Assembly (NCBI RefSeq): GCF_900476105.1
Contig: NZ_LS991951.1
Coordinates: forward strand, 372,001-436,000
Direction: 5' to 3'
From: Mycoplasmopsis edwardii
Lineage (GTDB): Bacteria > Bacillota_I > Bacilli_A > Mycoplasmatales > Metamycoplasmataceae
Length of the DNA: 64,000 bases
A program made the position numbers and the translations under genes. The notes beneath the pieces were generated by a model, which worked only from the letters and a program-made list of their open reading frames with translations, did no database searches and was not told the DNA's origin. Within the stretch, counting starts at the first letter, position 1; the number at the start of each line of letters is the position of its first letter. Positions 41,876 through 53,800 of this stretch are shown piece by piece.

Positions 41876-42131
41876 AATTAAAGTGTCCGAAAAAAATTTC
41901 CCTGTTTAAAGTGATAAGGTTTTTTATTTTTGTAGCATTTTTTCATATATATACTAATATGTAAAAATATACTAATTATAGTTTATAACTGCTTTTTTAA
42001 AAAATGAACATTTTGTTTATAAAATGCTATTTTATAGTTGTTTAAGTCAAAATCAAATATTAAAATTTTTAGTAATTTTTAATTACTAAAAATAATTTTT
42101 TGTTATGATTATTTTATAACAAGGGGTTAAA

Positions 42132-45100
42132 ATGACAAAAAATAACAAATTATCAAAATTATTATTTCTTCTTTCTGGAGTTTCTTTTATTTCAATTTCT
42201 TTAAGTTGTTCAGTAAATAAGAATAATTTTTTTAAAGTTAAAGATTTAAATTTTGAAAGTACTTCTGATAGAAGTGTCTTAATAACAATAAAGACAGATT
42301 TAAAATTAAACAAAAATATTGTTTCTAAATTAGTTTATTTAGTTAATGGGGAAAAATATGAAAAAACCTATAGTAAAGTTAATTTAGAACAAAACCAAGT
42401 TTTATTTGAAATAGAAAATTTACCATTAAATTCAAAGATTAATGTTATAAGTATTTTTATAAATAATATTGAAAATAATTTTTCAAATTTAAAAACAGAG
42501 TTTGTAAATTCTAAAAAAACTGATACTAGCAATGATTCAATTAATCAATTAGAATTGGAAAATAGCAAGAAAGAGGCTTTTAATGAAATTATAAAAATTG
42601 AAAACAAAGCCAAGAAACAGGAATTACAAGATTTATTGAATAATGCTAAAACTAAAGTAGATGCAAATGAAATTAGAATGCAAGCTATTGATTATAAAAA
42701 CAAAGAACTAGCTAATAATCAAAAAGCCCATGAATTAAGAGAAAGAATTAATGTTATTGAAAATGAAACCAAGAAACAGGAATTACTTAATGCATTTAAT
42801 TTAGCTTTAAATGATGATAATGGTGTGCCTATTGTAAATACAGAAATTATTAAGAACAATTTACAAAATTTATCAAATAAAATAGATCAAGCGTTTTCTG
42901 ATGATCAAAGTGCTTTAAAGAATTTAGAAGTTAAAAAACAACAATTAAGAGATAAAATAGCTCAAATTTCTGATACAGCTAAAAAAACTCAATATGAAAG
43001 AGAATTAGAAAAAATTAATTCAATTACAGATCCTTCGCAAGCTACAACAGAAGCAAATACATTAGATAATAAAGTTACAACACAAAAAGCTTTCGAAATT
43101 AAAAAAGCTGAAGCTCAAGTCGAAATCAATAGATTAAGAACAAAGGATTCAGCTAAAAAAACTGAATTACAATCTAGATTAGATTCAGCTACTACTGAAG
43201 CTCAAGCAGTAACAATCTTACAAGAAGCTCAAGATGAAAAAGCAAAAGAAGACAAGCAAATCGAAGCTAAAAGAAAAGTCGTTAATGAAGCCCTTGCAAA
43301 ACTTCAAGATGGTACTGATTTCAAAAATTCACTTGTTTCCAGAAAAGATCAAGCCGCTCCTTTTGATGATGCAAGTCATAGAACTGTTGATTTAGTTGAA
43401 TTAGATAATATTGTTACAGCTATAAATAATAAAATTAAAGAACTTAAAAATGCCGCTAAAGCCGCTATTGCATTGGCGTATGGATTGGAAGCTAGTGGTG
43501 ATAATACTACTTCATATGATTCGCTAAATGCAGATGTTAATAATGAAACAAATCAAACAGAAGAAAAATTAAATGAATTAAAACAAAAAGCACAAGCAGA
43601 AGTTGCAAAAGCAAGAAATGCTGCTATTGATGCTTTAGGCCAATCTGAAGGTAAAGAACTTTCTAATAAGAAAAAAGCTTTACAAAAACTTATAAATGAT
43701 CCAGCAAAAACTATTGCTGATCTTAAAGATTTATTAAATAGAGTAAACAAAGAAACTTAATTAGAAACAAAAGCAGCTGAATTAATAGCTAAAATTAATA
43801 AAATTCAAAATCCACAACAAAGACAAAACTTTATTGATAGAGTTAATAATTTAATGAACGGCAATAATGATTCTGAAAGAACAACAAATAACTTACAAGA
43901 AATAGAAAATGAAATCTCTTCAAGTTATGCAAGACAAGAAGCAGCTAGATCACAAGCTTACACTGAAGCTAAAGCAGTTATTGATTCAATTACTGATAAT
44001 ACAGAAAGACAAAGACTACTAACGCAATTGAAGAAAGCTGATTCAAACGAACCAAAAGATGAATTAACAATTAGCGATATTCAAAGTATAAAAAATGAAG
44101 CTGAAGAAATTAAAAATAATGAAGAATTAAATAAAAATAGAGAAGACAATTTTTCAATTTCAGAAATAACTTTTTCAAATATTACTAATGATACAGCAAA
44201 TGTAAAAATAACATTTTCTAATTATGAATTAGCTAACCCTCTATATAAAAGATTTCTTATTGAATATAATGATGGTCAAAATAAAAATATTTTAATTGAT
44301 GATTACGATCAAGCGAATAATTATTTAGAAGTTAAATTAATAGATTTAAATAGTAATTCAAACATTTCATTAACAAGAATTTCATTAAATGGAAAAAATA
44401 TAGATATTACTAATAAAAATACTTCTTTCAATACTTTAGAACATGTGAAGGAAACAAAAATAACAAATTTTGACTATAAATTAATTTTTGAAGGCGATTC
44501 TAAAAAAGCTTCATTATCATTTGATATTTCAAATTTTGAAATAACAACATCAACTAACGCAATGTTAAAAGTTTTTAATAATACAGATAACAAAGATGTT
44601 TATATTTCATTTACACTTATGCCTAATATGAGTCCTGATTTTGATAATATATTATTCAGTATTTTGGATGAATATGATGATGAAGAGTACGGTGATAGTA
44701 TTGATTCATTTGCAGATGGATTTTTAGTGGATAAATCATATGAATTAAAGGAAATATTATTAGTTAACAATAATAATGAAGTATCAAAAACAATAACAAT
44801 TAATGATGGAATAGAAACAAATATTAATACAACAAATAACGCATTAACATTTAATTCTTTAAATATAGTAAATCGTGAAAATAATTTAAATATTTCGCTT
44901 AATTTATCTGAAACAATAGAAACTTCTAAATCTGTAAATGCTAGAATAACAGGATCAAATGGTTGATTATCTAATATACAATTAACATTTGATAACTCAG
45001 ATTCAAAATGAAAAAGTCATTTAAATAATGTTGAATATGGAGCTACATATACAGTTTCACAAGTTATGGTAGACGATAATAGAATTTTCAGTTATACAAA

Positions 45101-46631
45101 TGATAATAATTTAAGTGTTTCATTAGAAAATAACACAAATTTAAATAATGATATTTTTATTAAAAGTGTATTAATTTCAGATACTGAAAATAAAATTGGC
45201 AAAAAAATAATAGTTAATTTAAATGGCAATGATTATTCTAAGTTTTTACAACAATACCAAAGTCCTAGATTAGTAATTCAAAAACAAGATACAACAAAGA
45301 TTTTTATTGATTTAAAGCAAAAGAATATTGAAAATAATAGTATTGAATATATTTATTATGACTTAGAAGAAAATTCAACATATACTATAAAAGGAATATC
45401 ATTCTTAAATAAAAATGTTGAATATAATCAAGAGTTTAACACTAATCTTTCTCAAACAAAACAAACTTTATCTGTTGAAAACTTAAATAATATATTAACT
45501 AATATAACCACAATAAATTTAAATAAAAAATGATGAGCTTCTAGAATTAAACACAAAATAACTAATTTAAAAACGTTATTACTAGAATCAAATTTAAATA
45601 TATCAAATTATAATTTAAAAGATTATGACATTGAATTAGTTATAGATGAGTCAAAATGATCAAATATAGATGATTTAAATGGAACTTTAAATTTACAATT
45701 GCAACTTAAAAGTGGTAGCAATTATTCTAATACAAAAGTTATTAGTTTTAACAATTTATACTCTCAATCATGAATAGTCGCAAATAAAACAAATACAAAA
45801 TTATTTGCTGAATTAATAACAATTTCTGAAACAGGAAAAACAAAATCAACAAAAGATTTTGATGACGCTTTTAAAAATGACGAATCAAAAATAAATCATG
45901 GTGACTTAGATACATCTTTAGGTGGAAAACCGTCAATAATAACAGAGATAACAGATCCAACTTTGGCACAATTTATTAATATAGACGAAAGTTTAATGAA
46001 CGCACAAAACTCGAACTTTAAAATATTTTTTGTTAAATACTTAGACGTAGAAAATGGTTTTGGTATAGAGCAAACAACACCATATGCAATGTTAGGTTAT
46101 ATACAATACAAGATTCTTTATTGATTTAATACAAGCAATTTTGATGCTAAATATAAAAATGCTGTAGTTCCTGTTTGATTAGGTGGATATAATAACTATA
46201 CAAACAAAGGTTTAAGTGATTTATTTACTAACATAAAAAATGCTTTAGAATTAGCTTCAAACAACAACATAAGCGCATTTAATAATAATTTTGGATTTAG
46301 AAAAGATTTAAATAAAAATTCAGATGAAATATTATCTGAAATAAACACACAAACAAACGATGAAGAAAAATGAAAAGTTTTAATGTCATTAACAAACTTA
46401 GAAAAACAAATTGATCATATAGTTTCAATAACACAAAACAATTATGATCCTATTATTAAACGTTCAAATGTAAGATACGGAATTTATAAAGCTGAAAAAG
46501 TACAGTTAGGTGAAAATAATTTTATTAAATTTAAAATGTACATAAAACCAGCATATACAAAAGATTCTGAAAAACAAGTAAGCTCAGTAGTTAATGGAAA
46601 CTACATAGAATTTAAACTACTAGTTAAATAA
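42132..46631 (+). pseudogene. Large surface lipoprotein gene interrupted by a nonsense codon
   Basis: One frame of 1500 codons is broken only by a TAA at 43758-43760 (codon 543, after LLNRVNKET). It opens with a lipoprotein signal (lipobox ISLSC, Cys near residue 26) and a beta-rich domain (residues about 35-125). A coiled-coil/helical repeat region follows (about 140-680), then several beta-rich domains, ending in KQVSSVVNGNYIEFKLLVK. A 542-aa lipidated fragment can still be made; the rest has no obvious start signal. AAGGGG precedes ATG 42132. The single stop suggests a recent loss or a switching state. Family unknown; it resembles large mycoplasma adhesin-like lipoproteins. Confidence 0.8.
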
Positions 46632-46651
46632 GATTTACATTTCACAAAAAT

Positions 46652-46676
46652 AAAAAATAGTAATTAAAACGCATAA
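46652..46676 (+). terminator. Lipoprotein terminator, 5' half (split by IS copy 2)
   Basis: AAAAAATAGTAATTA (46652-46666) and loop. The other arm TAATTACTATTTTTT is at 47985-47999. Without the element the stem is 15 bp with loop AAACGCA. Confidence 0.88.
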
Positions 46677-47984
46677 TAGACTGGGAAAAATCATCCGGAC
46701 ACTTTCGGGTGATTTTTTCACAAATTTAAAAGGAGAATATTTATGAGACATTTAAAAAAAGAAGAATGAATAAAAATCTTTAACGCATATGACGACTTCA
46801 AAAGTCGCAAGATTAGTAAATTTGAGTTCGAACAAATCTCTTTTTCAATTAGACAAAATTATTGAAATAACAAATCATTAGAATGAATGTTGAGAAAAAG
46901 AAAAATGTATAATTTGAACATGAATATTCAATCTAAAACTGGTAAATCAAGTAAAAAAGACAAAGGTGTAGGTAGAAAGAAAAGGAAAGTTCTTGACTAT
47001 ACGTGAATTGATACCTTAAAAGATGATGAAAAAGATGCGGTTATAAAATACTACTATAGAATTTTTAATGAAAATAACATTGATGTTGATATTAAAAATA
47101 TTAAAGAAATTGAAAAGCTTTCATCAAGTAATAAATCAAAGATTCTATTAATATCCAGATCAACATATTATGAAAAGTTAAAAGTTAAAAAAATTGAAAA
47201 ACAAGAATATATTAAACACGAAGAAGTCATTCGTCAAAGTTTTGCTGATAACAAAATGAGATATGGTAGAAGAAGATTATCCAAATATTTATTTTTAACT
47301 TATAACATTAAAGTGAACCCAAGAACCCTTGGTAACTATATGAAAAGATTAAATTTATTCACTTTTGTACGTAGAAAAAAGAGACAAAAAGAACATAAAA
47401 ATACTAATGTTAAGTTTGCGGATTTGGTTCAAAGAGATTATAATTCAAAAAATAACATAATTTACGCAACCGATGTAACTTATATACCAGCTCCAAAAGA
47501 CATTAATCAAAATCATATTTATTTATCAGCTATAATTGATCATAAAACAAAATTTGTAACATATGAAATATCATTAAATAATGATACTGAATTAGTTTTA
47601 AATAATATTAAAAATACAAAATTTAAAAATAATTTTATTTTACATTCAGATCATGGTTCTGCATATTCATCAATAGACTATATCAATAAAATTAAATCTT
47701 TAAATGGAAAGATATCAATGTCAAGAATTGGAAATAGTTTAGATAATCGTGAAATTGAGTATTTTTTCTCGATACTTAAAAGCGAAATTTTTCCTGATTT
47801 TCTATGAAGTGTCGTCAAATGAATTTTGATGAATTATCATACAAAATTAGTGAATTTGTAAATTGATATAATTATAAAAGAATAAAATTGTAAAAACAAA
47901 ATCCTATTCAAATTCAATTTTTGGTTAAATCCAAGAATTGAATTTGAATAGGATTAAAGTGTCCGAAAAAATTTTCCCTGTTTA
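46677..47984 (+). mobile_element. IS3-family element, copy 2
   Basis: 1308 bp, nearly identical to copy 1, with the same terminal repeats and 3-bp target duplication (taa, 46674-46676 and 47985-47987). It is inserted at the loop/stem border of the terminator behind the broken lipoprotein gene, in the same orientation as that gene. The transposase carries a one-base deletion near its end. Confidence 0.92.
46743..47861 (+). pseudogene. IS3-family transposase, frameshifted near the C-terminus
   Basis: Identical to copy 1 through LKSEIFPDF apart from one Gly-to-Asp change in the basic linker. One base is then missing (CCTGATTTTC at about 47795 versus CCTGACTTTTC in copy 1). With UGA as Trp the shifted frame continues about 18 codons to a TAA at 47859, replacing the normal last 30 or so residues. 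All DDE residues are still present, so residual activity cannot be excluded. Confidence 0.85.
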
Positions 47985-48000
47985 TAATTACTATTTTTTT

Positions 48001-48347
48001 ATAAAAAGCTTATCTATAACTTCTATATAATGTTCTAGATGAATATACAAAAAACAAAGAAAACAATATAAAAAATAAATCAAAAATCATAAATATAAGC
48101 ATAGAATTGTATTTAAAAATACTTGAATTTTTTAAAGTCACTATTTTATATATTAAAGTATAAAAATTCAAGCAAAAATTCACATCGAAATATATAAAAG
48201 TTATCCAATAATTATTTTTCCAATATTGTTGTCATCTTTATTTTTTTATAAATAAATAATAATGAGATATTTAAATTTAATAAAAAAAATAACAGTTGCT
48301 TTCAATGAAAATAACTATTATTTTTTATATTTTAGAAAGTTAAAAAA
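48001..48347. other. AT-rich intergenic region behind IS copy 2
   Basis: It follows the second arm of the split terminator. Only very short frames are present on either strand and no RNA-like structure was seen. The end of the minus-strand lipoprotein gene lies at its right edge. Confidence 0.4.
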
Positions 48348-49298
48348 TTAATTTCTCTTATTTGCTTCATTATATGATAATTCTCATACTTGTGCAGTTT
48401 CATCAAATCCGATTCTTCCGTTCCCTCTTAATAAAGGTCCTAAATCAGGATCGGTGTTTTTAAGATTTATTAATTTATCATATACACTTCCATTATTATC
48501 ATATTGAAGATTTGTAATTTTATAAACATTTTCATAAATCTTATCGATTGATCAATCTGTTTTTGCTTTTATTTTATCTAATGTTTTTGTGATAATTGAA
48601 AGGCTAATTTTGTTTCTAACATTATCTGTTGAGTTATCTACATTACCACCCGAAAATCTTACTGAATACTTAAATTGAGCAGTAATATTTCATGCCTTGT
48701 GTAGACGTTCATAGTAGAAATTATAAGCCGAATTATTTCTTGGTTCCATGTCATCACTTAACTCTTGAACAAGTTTAATTAAAGTTCTTTCATCTTTTCC
48801 ATCAGATCTTAATTTTCTATCATATTTTGCACTAAAACGATAATTACCTGCATATGCTCTCAATTCAGTAACAAGCTTTTCACAATCTCTTCTCGCAATA
48901 TCAGACTTTGATCCTCAATTACCAAATGTAAAATCTCTGTAAAAATATTTAGGTAAAGATAATGCTATAGCTCTCATTCTTATAGAATCTGCATATCTAC
49001 TAAAAATGAAATCTTTTTCCTTGTTTCTAATATCTGTGATAGTTGTTAATCTATTAACCTCATTATCAAATCATTCTAAATACATTTCTTCAGAACGAGT
49101 CATTATTTTTGAAGCATCATCTTCTGGACGAAGTAATCCAGCAGCAGCACTTAATTTTGCTCTGGCTCTTGTTTTGACTTCTTCTTTAACTTTTGTTAAT
49201 GCTTTTATTTGGTCAACATGTGTGCATGATAAAGTTACAGATAAAGGAATAAAACCTAATGTAGTAGTTAAAATAATTTTTGATAATTTATTTTTCAT
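48348..49298 (-). CDS. Lipoprotein made of the C-terminal domain of the giant surface protein, 316 aa
   Basis: Signal peptide with lipobox SVTLSC (Cys about residue 25), then directly a domain that matches the last about 290 residues of the giant protein at 50803-58842: MTRSEEMYLEWF, DFIFSRYADSIRMRAIALS, WSIDKIYENVYKIT, NDPDLGPLLRGNGRIGFD-type blocks are found in both in the same order. AAAAGGAGA precedes ATG 49298. It is lipid anchored, whereas the giant protein has a transmembrane anchor. IS copy 3 separates the two genes, which probably share a duplication origin. Function unknown. Confidence 0.85.
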
Positions 49299-49426
49299 AT
49301 TATCTCCTTTTTTATTTTATTAATATACATTTTTTTATTGAGTTAATTATATATTAGAAACTTGTTGCATTAAATTTTAAATTAAACTTTTTTGAAAAAT
49401 GCTAATTATTTGTACATCAAAAAACA

Positions 49427-49439
49427 AAAAACAACAATC
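49427..49439 (-). terminator. Giant-gene terminator, distal half (split by IS copy 3)
   Basis: Plus-strand AAAAACAACAATC here and GATTGTTGTTTTT at 50762-50774 make a 13-bp stem once the element is removed. The minus strand of this arm ends in a T-rich run, as expected for a terminator of the minus-strand giant gene. Confidence 0.85.
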
Positions 49440-50749
49440 TAAACAGGTAAAATTTTTTCGGACACTTTAATCCTATCCAGATTCAATTCTTGGATTTAAC
49501 CAAAAATTGAATCTGGATAGGATTTTGTTTTTACAATTTTATTCTTTTATAATTATATCAATTTACAAATTCACTAATTTTATATGATAATTCATCAAAA
49601 TTCATTTGACGACACTTCATAGAAAAATCAGGAAAAATTTCGCTTGTAAGTATCGAGAAAAAAATACTCAATTTCACGATTATCTAAACTATTACCAATT
49701 CTAGACATTGAAATCTTTCCATTTAAAGATTTAATTTTATCAATATAATCGATTGAAGAATATGCAAAACCATGATCTGAATGCAAAATAAAATTATTTT
49801 TAAATTTTGTATTTTTAATATTATTTAAAACTAATTCAGTATCATTATTTAATGATATTTCATATGTTACAAACTTTGTTTTATGATCAATTATAGCTGA
49901 TAAGTAAATATGATTTTGATTAATGTCTTTTGGAGCTGGTATATAAGTTACATCAGTTGCGTAAATTACATTATTCCTTGAATTATAATCTCTTTGAACC
50001 AAATCTGTAAACTTAACATTAGTATTTTTATGTTCTTTTTGTCTCTTTTTTCTACGTACAAAAGTGAATAAATTTAATCTTTTCATATAGTTTCCAAGAG
50101 TTCTTGGGTTCACTTCAATGTTATAAGTTAAAAATAAATATTTGGATAATCTTCTTCTGCCATATCTCCTTTTGTTATCCACAAAACTTTGACGAATAAC
50201 TTCTTCGTGTTTAATAAGTTTTTGTTTTTCGACTTTCTTAACTTTTAACTTTTCGTAATATGTTGATCTTGCTATTAATAAAATCTTTGCTATGTTTTTC
50301 GATGAAAGTTTTTCTATTTCTTTAATATTTTTGATATCAGCATCAATGTTATTTTCATTAAAAATTCTGTAGTAATATTTTATTACTGCATCTTTTTCAT
50401 CATCTTTTAGGGTATCAATTCATGTATAGTCGAGAACTTTCCTTTTCTTTCTCCCTACACCTTTACCTTTTTTGCTTGCTTTACCAGATTTAGACTGAAT
50501 ATTCATATTTAAATTATACATTTTTCTTTTTTTCAACATTCTTCTTAATGATTCTTTACTCCAATGATTGTGTCTAATAGAAAAAGAAATTTGTTTGAAT
50601 TCAAATTTACTGATCTTGCGACTTTTGAAGTCGTCATATGCGTTAAAGATTTTTATTCATTCTTCTGTTTTTAAATGTCTCATAAATATTCTCCTTTTAA
50701 ATTTGTGAAAAAATCACCCGGAAGTGTCCGGATGATTTTTCCCAGTCTA
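49440..50749 (-). mobile_element. IS3-family element, copy 3 (more diverged)
   Basis: 1310 bp in the minus orientation with the same ends (TAAACAGG at 49440, CCCAGTCTA at 50741-50749) and target duplication atc (49437-49439 and 50750-50752). It carries more substitutions than copies 1 and 2. It is inserted at the hairpin loop of the giant gene's terminator, in the same orientation as that gene. Confidence 0.92.
49531..50683 (-). pseudogene. IS3-family transposase, frameshifted in a T-run
   Basis: From ATG 50683 the frame matches copy 1, with changes such as KTEEWIKIF and HNHWSKESLRRM. At about 49667 a T-run is seven bases long instead of six, so after NREIEYFF the frame is lost and ends within about 30 codons. 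The catalytic Glu is retained, but the region after it is absent. Probably inactive. Confidence 0.85.
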
Positions 50750-50802
50750 ATCATTAATATTGATTGTTGTTTTTATAAATAATTATTATTAAAGTTGAAT
50801 AA

Positions 50803-53800
50803 TTAACTTCTATAGTTTCCTTCAATTAATGAATCTTGATATACATGACCACTTCTATCAAAACCATATTTTCCATCTCCTTGAAGAAGAGGGCGTAAGT
50901 CTGGGTCATTATCTCTTAAGTTTACGAGTTTATTATATACATTACCTGAATTATCTGAAACTATACTTGTTAACTTGTAAATTACATCATATTTCTTGTC
51001 AATTGATCAATCATCTTTTGCTCTTACTTTTTCAATTGCTTTGGTAATAATAGAAGAACTTATTTTTGATCTTATTGCATTATCATCTGAGTTAGCTTCA
51101 TATCTTATAGTAACACCAAACTGAGCTGATAAGTTTCATGATTTTCTAATATTTCTATCATATTCTGTTCCTTGTAATGCAATTGAAGGTTGAGCTTCTG
51201 GGGCATATTCTTTTACAAAATTAAATAATGTTCTTGAATTTGCGCTTTCGGTAAATCCTCTAGCGTTGTAATTATAGTTACTTACATAATTTCTTAAAAA
51301 TTCAGATTTTTTAACTCAGTCATTTCTATCTCTATCACCAGCGAATCTGTATGATCCTGAGAAGTATTTATGAATTGATAAAACAATAGCTCTCATTCTT
51401 ACAGCATCTACAAATCTTCCGAAAATAAAATCTGATTCTTTTGTTCTTACATCATTAACTGAAGTTTTTGCATTAACTTCTCGTTTGAAAGCTTCAAGAT
51501 ACAATTCTTCAGAACGAGTCATAGTTTTTGAAGTATTATCAGAAGGCCTCATTAATTGAGCAGCTCTTCTTAATTCTCTCTCTACTCTGTTATTTACTTC
51601 AGTTTTTACTTTATTTAAAACTTTACCTTTAATTGTATTCATTTCAGCAACAGTTGATGCTGCAAATAATTCATTGTTTAATTCATTTTTATCATAATCA
51701 TAAGTTAATAAATTAATTTCTGATTTTGTTGAATCTAATGCTGCTCTTACATCTTGGATAGTAGTTTTTAAATTATTAACTTGATCTACTGATGTTGCAG
51801 CGTCAATACTTTCATTCAATTTAGTAACTCCAGATTTCGGTGCAGCAGTATTATTTACACTAGTACTTCAATTTGGATATGTCATTGCGTTAACTAATTT
51901 CTTAGCGTCAACTTTTGCTGCAACTAAACGAGCTTCTCTTTCAATGGAATCAACTGTTGATTGTTCTGTAGCAGCATCAAGTCTACTTTGTAAGTCACCT
52001 CTATGTGCTGCATCTATTGCATTAATAGCATTTTGTGCATTTGTTTTATTTAAAGTTTTATATTGTCTAATCTTGTTATATAAAGCATCTGCTTTTTGTT
52101 GTGTATCAACATCAGCTAATTCAAAATAAAACGCTTGTTTTTTATTAAAGTCTGAAATACCTTCAATTTCTCTTATAATATCGGTCACTTTATTACTTAA
52201 ATTGTTCAATTGTGTTTGAACACTTTGTTTTCTTGTTTCGATTGTGTTTTTCTCATTTGGTTTAACAATACTATTAATAATGTTATTTTTTGAAGTTTGA
52301 GAAAGTTCTGGAATGCCATTAACTAAATTTGTAAAGTTAGTAATCATAGCATCATTTAGTTTTTCATCCATTTTGTCAATAACTTCTGTTTTAAAGTTTT
52401 CAAAACTTGTTGTAGAGTTAATTTTATCATCAGATTTTAAAGAGTTAATATCATTTGTGAATTGTGTTCTTTGAGCTTGAGTTAAATTGCTTAAATTACT
52501 ATCATTAAATTTCTTATTAATGTAGTTACTGTATTCATTAGCAATTTCTTTTCTCATATTGTTTTCGCCATATGTTACATCAGTATTATCTGCTAATTTG
52601 TTAGCATCTAACTCATTTGGAATCATTTGGTTTAATCTTGTGTTTAAATTATTAATTTCTCCATTTGTGTTGTGGTTAGCAAATTTAGTTGAAATTAAGT
52701 TTTTATATTTATTTACATTTGCATTTCAATCAGCAGGAACTACATTAGTTTGAGCAACAGTTGTTGCTTTATCTAATTCATTTTTCAAGTTGGTTAAAGC
52801 TTGTGCACCTGTAGAATATGCATCAAGAGCATTAATCTCATCTTTTTCAGCTTGTATAGCTTGTGATAAATTATTAATTTCTGTAACTTTTGGATCTAAA
52901 CTAGTTGCAGTTACAGCTTTTAATGTAGTTAATTGTTGTTCATTACTTTGTCCATTTACGTTAGGTAAAATAGAGTTTAATAATGTGTTTTTTGCTGTAG
53001 TAGCATTTTGTGATGTTGGGTTTGGATATGGTAAATTCTTAATACTTGAACTTATAGCAGTTACTTTTGCTAATACTTCATCGAAATGATCCATATCGCT
53101 AATTGATGCTGCATTATTTAATAATTTTTCTAATTTTTGAATAGTTTCTGTTGCACCTGGATAAGTTCTCTTGTATTCTTCTAACTTTTCTCTAGATGGT
53201 CTAAGCCTGTTACCAAAAGCTCTTGCATCACTATTAAAGCTATCAATCTTTGTTAATACATCACTATCATTATTGGATGTCGCTAAATCATCAAATCTAG
53301 CTTGTCATGCCGGTCTATTTGATTCTGGTATTGCATTCAATTGAGCTCTTGCATCTTCAAAAAATCCACTTGTTACATTTCCTTGTGAAGCAACTCTTGA
53401 TCCTACATACTTGGTTACATTAGCACGATTTTGTCTTGTTGTTTCTGATACAAGTTTCTCACGAATAGAAAGTTTAACATCTTCAGGCAGATTATTTCTG
53501 TTTTCTTTTTCTTTTATTCTGTGATTAATAACATCTAAATAAAGATCAACTTCGTTTGTAACTAATTCTTCTAATGCATTTAAATCAGTTGTTGAACGCA
53601 TTTTACGAACTAATGCATCATAGTTAAATTGTTTTCCGTTGGTATCGAATAAGTTAGAACTTTGTTCTCTAATTCTATCACCTCTATCACCATGTCAGAA
53701 TCTACGAATTTTTGCGCCAATTTCAGGTATTCTTCTGTTTAAGGCTTCAATTTGGTCAGCATTACTTACTTTTACTTCGTCAACTATAGTTTTAATCATT

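Larger units (their letters stand above)
40600..41908 (+). mobile_element. IS3-family element, copy 1 (intact transposase)
   Basis: 1309 bp. Imperfect terminal inverted repeats: left TAGACTGGGAAAAA plus CGGACACTTT; right end read inward TAAACAGGGAAA plus CGGACACTTT. Target duplication aag at 40597-40599 and 41909-41911. The left end contains a terminator-like hairpin (40609-40641, 11-bp stem plus T-run). The right end contains a long hairpin (41828-41875). One transposase gene without the usual orfA/orfB frameshift. It is inserted in the ptsH terminator in the same orientation as ptsH. Copies 2 and 3 are at 46677 and 49440. Confidence 0.92.

Noticed and set aside
42086..42313. Minus-strand frame opposite the lipoprotein start
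   Set aside because: Overlaps the well-supported signal peptide and lipobox of the plus-strand gene; no ribosome site.
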